The notes beneath the pieces were generated by a model that was given only the letters and a program-made list of their open reading frames with translations, was not told the DNA's origin and did not search any database. A DNA stretch of 64,000 nt from Chryseolinea sp. H1M3-3 (GTDB lineage: Bacteria > Bacteroidota > Bacteroidia > Cytophagales > Cyclobacteriaceae), in assembly GCF_029360725.1 (NCBI RefSeq), contig NZ_JARKMY010000004.1:62001-126000 (forward strand), in the 5' to 3' direction. Of this stretch, positions 51,304-60,366 are shown piece by piece. The translations under genes and the position numbers were made by a program. Each line of letters begins with the position of its first letter. The stretch's first letter is position 1.

Positions 51304-51981
51304 ATGACAAAGATCGGGGCCAATATCAAGAAGATTAGAACGACTAAAGGGCTGAGTCAGCAGGCGTTTGCTGATCTTTTTCAATTGACCAGAGGAAACA
51401 TTTCTTCGTATGAAGAAAACCGAGCCGAACCGAGGATAGAAACCGTAATGCAAATTGCCAATTATTTTAGCATTCCCTTAAATCAATTTATTACGCAAAA
51501 CCTCTCCATACATGAAATACTAAAATATAACGGCGATAAGTTGATCGAGGATGAAAATCATATTATCAATCTTCAGCTTAGGCAAGTTCCCTTCATCAAC
51601 GATGCCATTTACATGAAATGTTGTTACCATGAATTGTCATTTAATGATTGGAATAGTTTTCCGAAGCTGACATTGCCTGAAGTAAATAATCACCACATGC
51701 TTGCGTTGAGCTTCAACCCAACTATCTCGCATCACGAATCGCTTCCTAAATATCAAATAGGTGATGTATTAATTTTCGAAGAGGTGACTCATCAGAATAT
51801 TCATCTCTGTCAAAACAAGACTGGTCTATTTACTTCCGAGCGTGAGATCATGATTGGTCAGTATGAAATGAAGGATGAAAAAATTGATCTGGTGCTAAAT
51901 GATTTTAAGAAAGAAAGATTCGATTTTAAATTTGCACAAAGATTTTGGAAACTATTTGCTTTGTATCAGCATGAGAAATAA
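51304..51981 (+). CDS. XRE-family transcriptional regulator
   Basis: 225 residues. Cro/CI-type helix-turn-helix at about 4-60: IGANIKKIRTTKGLSQQAFA, then RGNISSYEENRAEPRIETV. The C-terminal part (about 75-225) has beta-rich segments (LPKYQIGDVLIFEEV, FTSEREIMIGQYEM) like a peptidase S24-type sensing domain without a visible Ser-Lys dyad. It diverges from the membrane-stress operon with promoters back to back over a palindrome, so it most likely represses or activates both. The signal is unknown. Confidence 0.88.
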   Translation: MTKIGANIKKIRTTKGLSQQAFADLFQLTRGNISSYEENRAEPRIETVMQIANYFSIPLNQFITQNLSIHEILKYNGDKLIEDENHIINLQLRQVPFINDAIYMKCCYHELSFNDWNSFPKLTLPEVNNHHMLALSFNPTISHHESLPKYQIGDVLIFEEVTHQNIHLCQNKTGLFTSEREIMIGQYEMKDEKIDLVLNDFKKERFDFKFAQRFWKLFALYQHEK

Positions 51982-52135
51982 AGATGTTCAAGAAGGGCGA
52001 TCAATTTTTCATGTAAGTTTGAAGATGACTAAGGGCGTTTGAAAAAGAAGGAATATCTAAAAAAAAGAATCATTACTTGACTCCCTGTCTTTGCGACCTT
52101 TCCAAATTTTGATCACACATTGTGGAACTGATATG

Positions 52136-53518
52136 CTAGTCTGTAACAACGTTACCGTTAATATCTATTTCTGTTAAGACAAGATCGCGTTTCAGATAAT
52201 CCGTTGTATAGTTATTTTCGTTGTAGTCGAATTGTTGAGATCCGAGCATCACGAAATTTCCCGTCATGTTTTGAATTGCTGAATTGAAACTATCATAGTT
52301 TGTGCCGTATTGCTTGACCCACTCAGTTTGTCCTACCCTATTGACCTTTGCCACCCGCATAACGTCAAAAAAGATATACGTGAAATCCCCGGCTTCATGG
52401 GCCTCGATCCGTCCGTCATGCTGGTATTCTAAGTAGAGTAGCTTTGTTGGAAACCTGATTGACCATTGCTCATTGCCCGCCGCATCCGTCTTAACAAATA
52501 TATATTCCGACGGGCCAGAATATTCATAGCTTACAATACCATGATAAAACGTTCCGGAGGGTAATGCTATTGAATTACTAACGGGTTTATCAATGTCAAA
52601 AGTTTTTTCACCGATGCGGTCGCCTGCCAATTGCCGAAGTACCATTTTCCTAGCCCGTTGATCGGCGTCGGAGTTTTCAGCATACAAAAGCCTTATTACG
52701 CCTTCAGATTCCAACTTAAAAGATATCGGCGAATAGCCTTCTTCGCGGATATCCAACATATCCTCCGAGATGACGTCGAACGCCGAATCAAAAGATCTTA
52801 GTAACAGGCGCTCGCCACTTCCGTTATAGCCAGCGGCAAGGTATCCCGTTTTGGTTTCAATGACATCCAGGAAATACGTATATGTTTCACTTCTGTTAAT
52901 AACGCTACCTGATCCATCAATTTCCCATAAATGTTGCTCCATCACGACTAGGTTACCTGACGAGTTTATGAACATCTTGCGCACGTTTGCGTAGGACTCG
53001 AAGGAAAGGCTATTTGATCTCAACGAATCAAAAGACGATGAAACTTGCAGAAATCTCCACGCATCTGCGCTGCTGCTACGGTTCCACGTGTGCACTACAC
53101 GATATCCAGCGGTTGGATGTTCATACAGCATTTTTCCGTTTTCCGAAGCATTAATTTCCCCTATTCTTTTCCGCTCTGGCAAAACCGTAAGTATCGTGTC
53201 TGCGGAATTTTGCGGATTTTCCGTGAAAAGCGAGACACGGTAATTACCGGGGAAAAAATATGTATGTGACTGAAATACATTGTCTCCTTGATTTCCGTCT
53301 CCAAAATTCCAAATCGCAGACAACAATTCATCACGAGAATTAACCCGCGAAAAAGCAACAAAACCGACTGGAAGCCCCGCATAGATAACATCACTACCAA
53401 CTTGTCGCGCGTCAATTCTTACTTTTTCCCTGATCCGCTCGGACGGATCGTCGATGCACGAAGCCATGATCGCCGGTATTATAATTGCACATTTTTTTAA
53501 ATATCCCCTTATCATCAT
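52136..53518 (-). CDS. PKD-domain lipoprotein
   Basis: 460 residues from the ATG at 53518, which overlaps the stop of the previous gene (ATGA). Lipobox IMASC near residue 20. A PKD domain follows at about 35-110 (IWNFGDGNQGDNVFQSHTYF, FPGNYRVSLF). The remaining 350 residues look like a six-bladed or irregular propeller with repeated strands such as GYLAAGYNGSGERLLLRSFD and NFVMLGSQQFDYNE. It is an outer-surface or periplasmic lipoprotein and the last gene of a three-gene operon with a beta-barrel and another lipoprotein. Function unknown; binding or assembly is likely. Confidence 0.8.
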   Translation of the reverse strand: MMIRGYLKKCAIIIPAIMASCIDDPSERIREKVRIDARQVGSDVIYAGLPVGFVAFSRVNSRDELLSAIWNFGDGNQGDNVFQSHTYFFPGNYRVSLFTENPQNSADTILTVLPERKRIGEINASENGKMLYEHPTAGYRVVHTWNRSSSADAWRFLQVSSSFDSLRSNSLSFESYANVRKMFINSSGNLVVMEQHLWEIDGSGSVINRSETYTYFLDVIETKTGYLAAGYNGSGERLLLRSFDSAFDVISEDMLDIREEGYSPISFKLESEGVIRLLYAENSDADQRARKMVLRQLAGDRIGEKTFDIDKPVSNSIALPSGTFYHGIVSYEYSGPSEYIFVKTDAAGNEQWSIRFPTKLLYLEYQHDGRIEAHEAGDFTYIFFDVMRVAKVNRVGQTEWVKQYGTNYDSFNSAIQNMTGNFVMLGSQQFDYNENNYTTDYLKRDLVLTEIDINGNVVTD

Positions 53519-54213
53519 GGTTCTTTGTGAAATTGAAAAGCGCACGAAACTCCGGCACGAACACCGCTCCAATCAACATCAAAGTCTGCGGGAGGCGGTG
53601 TACTAAAAATTGACGATTTAAGCTTCGGTTCACCGGACACATTAAATTCGTATTCAACGAAGAGTACTAGTGCGAATCGTCCCAACGTTCGTGAAACGTC
53701 TGCACCAAATGAGAAGTATGAATTTATAGACGTAAACTTAGACCTCCTGTCCTCACTATAGGTCGGATCGTGCAGATTTATGCTATGTTGAAAATTCGTT
53801 GAATTAAATAGCGCACCAATGTTGATACGCGCGTTGACCAGGTAGTTGCCCGTTGTGTAAACCTGAAAGAGATTTGACGATCCCGCTAGGAAACCGTTTA
53901 CAACCACGTCACGATATGCAGTTCCAGAATAATCACTGTACGCTGACCTGCTTCCAGTGCGCAGATATCCCAACGTCATCCCCGTGGACCATATGTTTCG
54001 GATCTGAACACGAACGAATCCTCGTACAAAAGGTGTTGCAGGAAAATTCTGTACATTTTTATAAGGAATAATATTTCCACCAACAATTGTTTCCTTTTGC
54101 CGGAGTGAACTCATATTATAAAACCCATAGCCAGATTCCAATCCAGCTGATAACTTCTGACCTTGTGAAGGCAGACAGATCGACAGGAATATAATAACTA
54201 TACTGATTCTCAT
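53515..54213 (-). CDS. Outer-membrane beta-barrel-like protein
   Basis: 232 residues with signal peptide (MRISIVIIFLSICLPSQGQ). Alternating strands with aromatic residues (GLESGYGFYNMSSL, FVRGFVRVQIRNIWSTGMTL, YLVNARINIGALF, SINSYFSFGADVS, ALVLFVEYEFNV, GVRAGVSCAFQF) suggest an 8-10-stranded outer membrane barrel. The start overlaps the previous gene's stop by 4 bases and its own stop overlaps the next start by 4 bases, so the three proteins are made together. Not recognised as a named family. Confidence 0.75.
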   Translation of the reverse strand: MRISIVIIFLSICLPSQGQKLSAGLESGYGFYNMSSLRQKETIVGGNIIPYKNVQNFPATPFVRGFVRVQIRNIWSTGMTLGYLRTGSRSAYSDYSGTAYRDVVVNGFLAGSSNLFQVYTTGNYLVNARINIGALFNSTNFQHSINLHDPTYSEDRRSKFTSINSYFSFGADVSRTLGRFALVLFVEYEFNVSGEPKLKSSIFSTPPPADFDVDWSGVRAGVSCAFQFHKEP

Positions 54214-56102
54214 AAAGGAAAAGCAAATCCCCGCGTTGAATAAATGACGTTATTAAACAGTCGGAATTGTTCGTAAGATGGGTACGCGACTTTCAAACTC
54301 TTCACCAATGAATTGCCAATAGGGTCAATTACCAAATACGTTGTTTGAGTGTCACCAACAACGAAGCCAACATAACCCGTCAATGGATCATACGATACGC
54401 CGGAAAACGAATTGCCCTGGAAGCTAAATGTCTGCACTACATTGCGCGTTGAGAGATCAATGACATCCATGTGGCCAGTACGGTAAACCACAAACAAGCG
54501 ATCTGAACTACTTGAAAAAACAGCGTCCCGAATGTTTGCCCGGTCATTTAACAAGATCAACTGACTCAACTGATCATTGACAATGGTATATAGTGTCCCA
54601 TCATTAAAAAAGAATTTTGAATTCGGCGAGATATGCGGGGGTGCAGGAGTGGCTTGCAAGTATGGCGTTATCTTGATCTTTTTTTGTAGGTCAAACACGC
54701 CAACAACTTGTCCGGAAATGTAGAAACATGCCACTCCATCATTGGAAACTTCGATACTATGCGCATACATTGAAAAACCGGAGTTAATGGCAGTAAAGTC
54801 AATCGTTTCCAAATAGTCCATGTTTTGATCGAATCGAATCACTTCCATCCCGGTAAATAAGTAAAAATTCTTCCCATCAAACGATTTTCCATACATAGAA
54901 TGCTCTGCAGACCACTGGTGCCCGGCCGACTGATAATATGCCTCAAATTCTACACGGCGATCGATCGAGCCTGTCACTGAATTCACAAGAAGAGCTTCAT
55001 CAGGTTTAGAATTATCACTGATTAACATCTCGCGCGCACCATAATGGTGAAAGCCGTAGGTATCCAACGATGAAATACCATCAAACTCCAATTTATCCCC
55101 GGTCCAAACATGAAATTGATCAGCCCATCCTTTATCACTATAGCGACCAAAAGTAGAAAGGTAATACACGGTAGAGTGTCCGAACGGTGTGTCAATGGTC
55201 ACTTCTCCAGATTGATTTGGTTCGAATTTTTGCTCAGGTTTGTTGTACGTGCCTAGCGATACCGTGGTAATATTGTTGTAAAACAGCGATGGCGGCCACC
55301 TAAGAACGACTTGATCATCGCTAATTGGCTGAATTTCAAATTGTAGTGTTTTGAAATGCGTGTCTTTATGAATCCCTGACCGCGTGGATTTGTATCCCAA
55401 AAGGTCCACACGGTATCGAACATCACCGCCGATGTAGAGTGAATCGCGGAAGTATAATGCTGTTGCATCTAAGGTCCATGGTTTTGGCATATGGTATTCT
55501 ACCCACTGGCCGTTTGTGTCTTTGAAAAAACGTTTTACTTCATAATTGAGAAAGTTTGATTTCTCCGGAGGGTCCCATCGCACATAGAGCGTGCCCATTT
55601 CAGGTTCAATTGATTTAATCTCGACTGGATCACCTAACACTAAATCAACAACAATTTCGAAGTCCCTGTTGATCAACTTCTCCTCTTTGCCGAGAATCGA
55701 AGACAGGCTTTCAGATTGATTTACAAAAGCCGCAGTAATTGCAAGTGTGTGGCTTCCGTTGGCAAATTTGGCGGGGTCTACTAATAGCCTTGTCGGATTT
55801 TTTGGATCGATAATAGATATCCCATCAATGTATCCTTCCAAGCGAACCAGTTGATAACCATCCTGTTCGATTTTATATGTTAAGTGGGTCGGCCGGTAGA
55901 TATAGACCGGCGAATTTGCATTGATAAGGTTGATTTCCAACCCCTCGAAGGACGGTTTATCCACGACGACGAAGTTTTCTCCTTCCGGTTCGAAACATCC
56001 ATAGAGCAGCAGTGTCACAACGACTATTAAAGCGTTGGGATTCAGACAACGGACAAACAATTTATGTTTTGAATAAAGCACGATCGGAGATACAAACCGC
56101 AC
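54210..56102 (-). CDS. Lipoprotein with fibronectin III-like and beta-propeller parts
   Basis: 630 residues with a GTG start at 56102; further in-frame GTG and TTG codons (for example at 56081) make the start uncertain. Lipobox LLLYGC near residue 36. Residues about 50-270 resemble two Ig or fibronectin III-like modules (YVRWDPPEKSNFLNYEVKRF, VVLRWPPSLFYNN). The last 300 residues are a beta-propeller with YVTN-like strands (DRLFVVYRTGHMDVIDLSTR, GYVGFVVGDTQTTYLVIDPI). First gene of the three-gene envelope operon. It is probably surface-exposed and binds a ligand; no enzyme motif is seen. Confidence 0.78.
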   Translation of the reverse strand: MRFVSPIVLYSKHKLFVRCLNPNALIVVVTLLLYGCFEPEGENFVVVDKPSFEGLEINLINANSPVYIYRPTHLTYKIEQDGYQLVRLEGYIDGISIIDPKNPTRLLVDPAKFANGSHTLAITAAFVNQSESLSSILGKEEKLINRDFEIVVDLVLGDPVEIKSIEPEMGTLYVRWDPPEKSNFLNYEVKRFFKDTNGQWVEYHMPKPWTLDATALYFRDSLYIGGDVRYRVDLLGYKSTRSGIHKDTHFKTLQFEIQPISDDQVVLRWPPSLFYNNITTVSLGTYNKPEQKFEPNQSGEVTIDTPFGHSTVYYLSTFGRYSDKGWADQFHVWTGDKLEFDGISSLDTYGFHHYGAREMLISDNSKPDEALLVNSVTGSIDRRVEFEAYYQSAGHQWSAEHSMYGKSFDGKNFYLFTGMEVIRFDQNMDYLETIDFTAINSGFSMYAHSIEVSNDGVACFYISGQVVGVFDLQKKIKITPYLQATPAPPHISPNSKFFFNDGTLYTIVNDQLSQLILLNDRANIRDAVFSSSSDRLFVVYRTGHMDVIDLSTRNVVQTFSFQGNSFSGVSYDPLTGYVGFVVGDTQTTYLVIDPIGNSLVKSLKVAYPSYEQFRLFNNVIYSTRGFAFPL

Positions 56103-57027
56103 AATAATACCAATTAATCATAGCTATGTTGCAACTCGACAGCCATGCGCACTTGTAATGTTTGAAAATATCGAACGTTATTTGCATCTATAGAATAACG
56201 ACAGATGCAAATAAATCGCACAGATTGTTTTAGGAACGTGATATTCATACTAAAACGAAGTGTTTTATATTTTTTATTAATTTCCTTACTCGGTATTGAT
56301 TTCCAGCAAAATCATAAATGTAATTGACACTTTTTTGAATTTACATTGACAATTTGCTACATATAAGCCGCAGATCCAGAGAAGACCTAATGCCCGATTA
56401 ATTGTTGAAACAACACGAACCATTACAATGTATGACTACAAGATAAGTTTGTTTCAAAGTTTTGTATAGGCAAATCGCCGCTTCGGTATCCGCCACGTAT
56501 AGACAACTATACACTACGCCGTCATGTTCCAAATTGAGACCGTATGCATCCATTTTTTGAGGCAATGGGATTAGTGAACATCAGACGTCTAAAAATTAAA
56601 ATCCTGGTATTCACAAGTGAGCCACCCGCAAGGCCGATCACAACGCTCGCGCTAGTGACGGCGACATTGAACGTAAGGCAGACCTTCAATATCAAGGTCA
56701 TTGGTATGCAGAAGAAGTTGCCACAGACTGGATGTTATCTGTTCCCCTCCTTTTCAAAAAGCCCAAGAACTAATCTTTTCGTTTTAAGGAAAGAACCTAT
56801 CTCAATGTGAGATACCCTTCAATACTAACAATCCTAATCGGAACACAAACAAACTTGCTTCACCTCGCATCACGCAATCAAACAAAAAAATCTCATACAA
56901 TCGGCCAAAACCACAAAAGCGCCGACAATCTGAAGAAGTGTGTCGAATACATTTAATTTCAATAAAGGATTCAGACGACACTTTTTAATATTGTATCTAC
57001 ATCGTTTGAACCCAAAACCATCTTACT
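56103..57027. other. Long AT-rich intergenic region
   Basis: About 920 bases between the divergent envelope operon and the secreted hydrolase gene. One open frame of 88 codons (56544-56810) is not supported by any family feature. A small hairpin GTATAG-ACAA-CTATAC is at 56497-56512. No clear TAnnTTTG box was seen. Confidence 0.5.
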
Positions 57028-57972
57028 ATGCCCAATTTATTTACCAAGCTGACTAAAACAGCAATTCTCGTTTCCCTACTTTTCACCAGTACCTTTGCCA
57101 TGGCGCAGGACGGAACGATTTATCCACTCGATGCTCCTGCTGAACCGAACGCTATCCCACTCAACACAGGCGGCGTTGACAACCAGCCCGCACCTGAAAC
57201 CTGGTTCCGCCAATGGGGCGATCCGATGGCGCGGAATATTTCCAAAGCTACCCTCACCCCATTCCTTCCCAAGAAGGGCAAGGCGAATGGCGCAGCTGTA
57301 ATCGTGGCACCCGGCGGCGGCTTTAGATGGTTGTCGTTAGGAAATGAAGGCTGGGAAGTTGCGCAAGCGCTAGCAGACAAGGGCATCGCTGCCTTCGTGC
57401 TTAAATACAGACTCCATCCCACCCCCGAGTCACTCGATGGATTTAAAGAGTCCATGAATAGAACTTTCGCTGCGGCAACGCCGCCGCCTTCCGGAACTGC
57501 TGCTCCAGCTGGTCCGCCACGCATGGACCTGTCTAACCAGCTCGAAGATGCTGAGGCAGCCTATGCCATGATCGTCAAGCGTGCGGCCGAGTGGGGTGTC
57601 GATACAAGTCGGTTTGGTATGATCGGCTTTTCAGCTGGTGCCGGCCTCACCATGCATTCGACTCTTCACTCCAAGACTATGCAACTCGACTTCATCGGTC
57701 CGATCTATGGAGGCATGGGGCCTGTCGAGGTGCCGAAGAATGCTCCACCAATGTTCAATGTGATAGCCTCTGACGACTTTCTATTCCGTGGTCAGTTTGG
57801 CGTCGTTGAATCGTGGTTCAAGGCAGGGCGGCCAGTCGAATTTCACCTTTACCAGAATGGCGGACACGGCTTTGGCCTCGGCAATCCCGACCGGACAAGT
57901 AATCGCTGGTTCGATGCTTTCATGCACTGGCTAGAGGTTAACGACTTTCTCGTTGCCAAGCCAGCTAAGTGA
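57028..57972 (+). CDS. Secreted alpha/beta hydrolase (BD-FAE/acetyl-esterase-like), G+C-rich
   Basis: 314 residues with signal peptide (ending FAMAQ). Oxyanion loop PGGGFRWLSLGNEGW, nucleophile GFSAGAG near residue 205, Asp in ASDDFLF and His in NGGHGFGLG. The order matches small esterases that remove acetyl or aromatic groups from sugars (BD-FAE, Axe). The middle has PPPSGTAAPAGPP, a low-complexity loop. Its base composition is clearly higher in G+C than the genes around it, which may point to transfer from another lineage. A strong terminator follows at 58050. Confidence 0.85.
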   Translation: MPNLFTKLTKTAILVSLLFTSTFAMAQDGTIYPLDAPAEPNAIPLNTGGVDNQPAPETWFRQWGDPMARNISKATLTPFLPKKGKANGAAVIVAPGGGFRWLSLGNEGWEVAQALADKGIAAFVLKYRLHPTPESLDGFKESMNRTFAAATPPPSGTAAPAGPPRMDLSNQLEDAEAAYAMIVKRAAEWGVDTSRFGMIGFSAGAGLTMHSTLHSKTMQLDFIGPIYGGMGPVEVPKNAPPMFNVIASDDFLFRGQFGVVESWFKAGRPVEFHLYQNGGHGFGLGNPDRTSNRWFDAFMHWLEVNDFLVAKPAK

Positions 57973-58049
57973 TCGCGTTATCTAACGGGATCATGTATAC
58001 GAGTTGCGCATTCTCTGAAAGGTAATCTAATATGGCTATCTCCCGAAAG

Positions 58050-58083
58050 GACACAACCACAATCAACTGGTTGTGTCTTTTTT
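58050..58083 (+). terminator. Rho-independent terminator
   Basis: GACACAACCA and TGGTTGTGTC form a perfect 10-pair stem with an 8-base loop, followed by six T. It closes the secreted hydrolase gene. Confidence 0.85.
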
Positions 58084-58142
58084 GAAGGCCTTGCTTTAAG
58101 ACTTTGATGTTTTAATTTAATGTCAAAATTAAAGTAACGTCA

Positions 58143-58517
58143 ATGGCCTATAGTACCAAGCTCGCGGACCGCATCAGAACATATCTTGAAAATGTCCCGA
58201 AAATGAAAGTGGAAGAAAAGCCGATGTTCAGTGGACTTGCATTTTTAGTGAATGGGAAAATGTGCGTAAATGTAAGCCACGAAAATCTGATGTGTCGATT
58301 TGATCCTGAACTGGAAAATGAAGTAGCGGAACGCGTAGGCTTTTTACCAATGGTCATGAAAGGAAAACAACTCAAAGGCTACTGCTATGTTAGCGAAGAG
58401 GGATATAAATCGAGGACAAATTTTGAATACTGGATGAAGTTATGTCTTGATTTTAATAAGAAAGCCAAGGCATCAAAAACGAAAAAAGCTCCTTCAAGAA
58501 AGAGAGCAAAATCCTGA
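58143..58517 (+). CDS. TfoX N-terminal-domain protein
   Basis: 124 residues. The whole protein is the TfoX/Sxy N-terminal domain: LADRIRTYLENVPKMKVEEK, then MFSGLAFLVNGKMCVNV, RFDPELENEVAER and the last helix YWMKLCLDFNKKA, followed by a basic tail SKTKKAPSRKRAKS. The natural-competence regulator TfoX has a second domain that is absent here. Stand-alone copies of this domain are common in Bacteroidota and uncharacterised. It has its own start after a terminator and sits on the plus strand alone. Confidence 0.88.
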   Translation: MAYSTKLADRIRTYLENVPKMKVEEKPMFSGLAFLVNGKMCVNVSHENLMCRFDPELENEVAERVGFLPMVMKGKQLKGYCYVSEEGYKSRTNFEYWMKLCLDFNKKAKASKTKKAPSRKRAKS

Positions 58518-58660
58518 CACCGCAGCTTTTGATTTTGATTGACTTTCTCAAAGAGGAGAAATTAAGCAACGAATGAATAAATGCGGATATAGCTTCTGCT
58601 GATGAAGTTCCATAGCGAACGAACTATATTTTGAAGCATCAAAACAAGAATGGCGAAGCG

Positions 58661-59029
58661 CTATTGTTTTTCTCCTTGAACGACTGACTTAATAACGAAG
58701 GCCGTTAACGCTACAATCTTGCTGTCTCGAAATTGCCAGACGTCGCAATACAAGTAATCCTCGTCCTTGCCATTGTCAGACTTCATTGTTATGTTGCCAA
58801 GCGCCGTAACAAAATTGCCCTCTGCAATTAAGTTAGAAACGTTAAATTTTGGCGGCTCTTTGTAGTTCGTTGCCATCCACTGGCGAACTGCTTCTTTACC
58901 CCGTAGCGTTTGGTCACCCACAAAAGTCCATTCCGTGTCGTCCGTGCAGAACGAGAGAAACCCCTCATTGTTACCAGCAATGATAGCTGCATTTGCCTTT
59001 TGTAATATTTCTTTGTTATTCTCAGCCAT
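58661..59029 (-). CDS. SnoaL/NTF2-like cytosolic protein
   Basis: 122 residues from the ATG at 59029, giving MAENNKEILQKANAAIIAGN as the N-terminal helix; earlier codons show no family features. Core strands: LSFCTDDTEWTFVGDQ, RGKEAVRQWMATNYKEPPKF, EGNFVTALGNITM, LYCDVWQFRDSKIVALTAFV. This is the SnoaL-like NTF2 fold with the typical tail. No signal peptide, unlike the pair near position 2000. Ligand and function unknown. Confidence 0.85.
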   Translation of the reverse strand: MAENNKEILQKANAAIIAGNNEGFLSFCTDDTEWTFVGDQTLRGKEAVRQWMATNYKEPPKFNVSNLIAEGNFVTALGNITMKSDNGKDEDYLYCDVWQFRDSKIVALTAFVIKSVVQGEKQ

Positions 59030-59160
59030 TGTGATATTACGGAAACAAGTCTTTAAGAACTTCTGTGATCTGGCAGCTGGCTGCATTACAGTTCAAATCA
59101 TGAGGATTGAACTGCAATGCACCAGTCTCCTACCCTGAAGAATTCAAATCAAAAATTCCT

Positions 59161-60366
59161 TTACTTCTTACCAATCCGATATAATTTTCCCTGATCTGTT
59201 ATGGCATACAACGCTCCATCAATTCCTTGTGTGATGTCTCTGAAACGTTGTTTCTCATCCGATAAAAGTCTTTCTTCACCAGTAACTTTGTTGTTTTCAA
59301 TGACCAGGCGACAAATGTGCATGCCGCTTAAGGCAGCAACAAATAAATTATTTTTCCATTCAGCTATTCCTGATCCATCATAGAATGTAATTCCACTGGG
59401 GGAAATGACCGGGTCCCAATAATACACGGGTTGTTCCATTCCTTCCTTTTGTTGAATTGCATCGCCAATCTTATCCCCACGGTATTCAATTCCATAGGTA
59501 ATGGTCGGCCAACCATAATTTTTACCAGCTTCTACGCGATTGATTTCATCTCCTCCTCGTGGTCCGAATTCGGCTTCCCACAAATCTCCCGTCGTGGGAT
59601 GGAAAGCAATTCCTTGTACGTTACGATGACCATATGAATACAATTCCGGTCTCGCCTTACCAGCAAACGGATTACCACTTGCAGGCTTACCATCCGTGGT
59701 AATGCGAATGATCTTTCCAAGTCCGGAGTTGAGGTCCTGTGCTTGAGGACGTGTCTCGATATCAGACCGTTCTCCAGTCGATAAAAACAGATTACCATCT
59801 TTTGAAAAAATAACCCGGCCTCCATAGTGAAGTGTCCCTTTGTAAACGGGCAGTGCACGGTAAATTACAGTAACATTTTCCAGCGTCTTTTCGTCGGCAG
59901 ACAACTTGCCTTTCGCGACGGAAGTTACAGTGCCCTCGTCAAGTGGTTCGGAAAACGCCCAGTATACCATCCTGTTGTTTTTGAATGCAGGATCAAGACA
60001 AATACCCAGCAACCCACCTTGCCCTGCGCTATTAACCTTGGGAACACCGTTAATGGGTTCGCCCACAGCGCCGGCGGCTGATACAATTTTTATGGCACCT
60101 GCTTTTTCTGTGATGATAAATCTACCGTCCGGGAGCGATGTAATACCCCAAGGTAAACGCAGTGAGCTAGTTAACACTTTCCCCTCATAGGGCGTTTTGG
60201 TGGTAACAGCAGCGATACGGGTCTGCCCCTCAAAAGCAGGCTTATAGTCTGAATTTGGCTTCTTCGTCTCGACAGACACCCCTGCCGTTGCTTGTTGCGC
60301 CTTCGATACGATAGATCCGAATAAAAGGACAGTTCCAAATGACAAAACAAAAATTATTTTCTTCAT
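59161..60366 (-). CDS. PQQ-dependent sugar dehydrogenase-family protein (Asd/YliI-like)
   Basis: 401 residues with signal peptide (MKKIIFVLSFGTVLLFGSIV, then KAQ). A six-bladed propeller: LPWGITSLPDGRFIITEKAG, QGGLLGICLDPAF, LHYGGRVIFSKDGNLFLSTGE, LYSYGHRNVQGIAFHP, WEAEFGPRGGDEINRVEAGKNYGWP, ISPSGITFYDG. The GHRNVQG and EFGPRGGDE motifs are those that bind PQQ and Ca in soluble aldose dehydrogenases. It should oxidise sugars in the periplasm if PQQ is available; no PQQ synthesis genes are seen here. It stands alone. Confidence 0.92.
   Translation of the reverse strand: MKKIIFVLSFGTVLLFGSIVSKAQQATAGVSVETKKPNSDYKPAFEGQTRIAAVTTKTPYEGKVLTSSLRLPWGITSLPDGRFIITEKAGAIKIVSAAGAVGEPINGVPKVNSAGQGGLLGICLDPAFKNNRMVYWAFSEPLDEGTVTSVAKGKLSADEKTLENVTVIYRALPVYKGTLHYGGRVIFSKDGNLFLSTGERSDIETRPQAQDLNSGLGKIIRITTDGKPASGNPFAGKARPELYSYGHRNVQGIAFHPTTGDLWEAEFGPRGGDEINRVEAGKNYGWPTITYGIEYRGDKIGDAIQQKEGMEQPVYYWDPVISPSGITFYDGSGIAEWKNNLFVAALSGMHICRLVIENNKVTGEERLLSDEKQRFRDITQGIDGALYAITDQGKLYRIGKK

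Noticed and set aside
56544-56810. Open frame of 88 codons in the long gap
   Set aside because: Sequence has no recognisable features and the region is otherwise noncoding in look.
58111-58133. AT-rich inverted repeat TTTAATTT/AAATTAAA before the TfoX gene
   Set aside because: Composition makes such a match likely by chance; no promoter box supports it.
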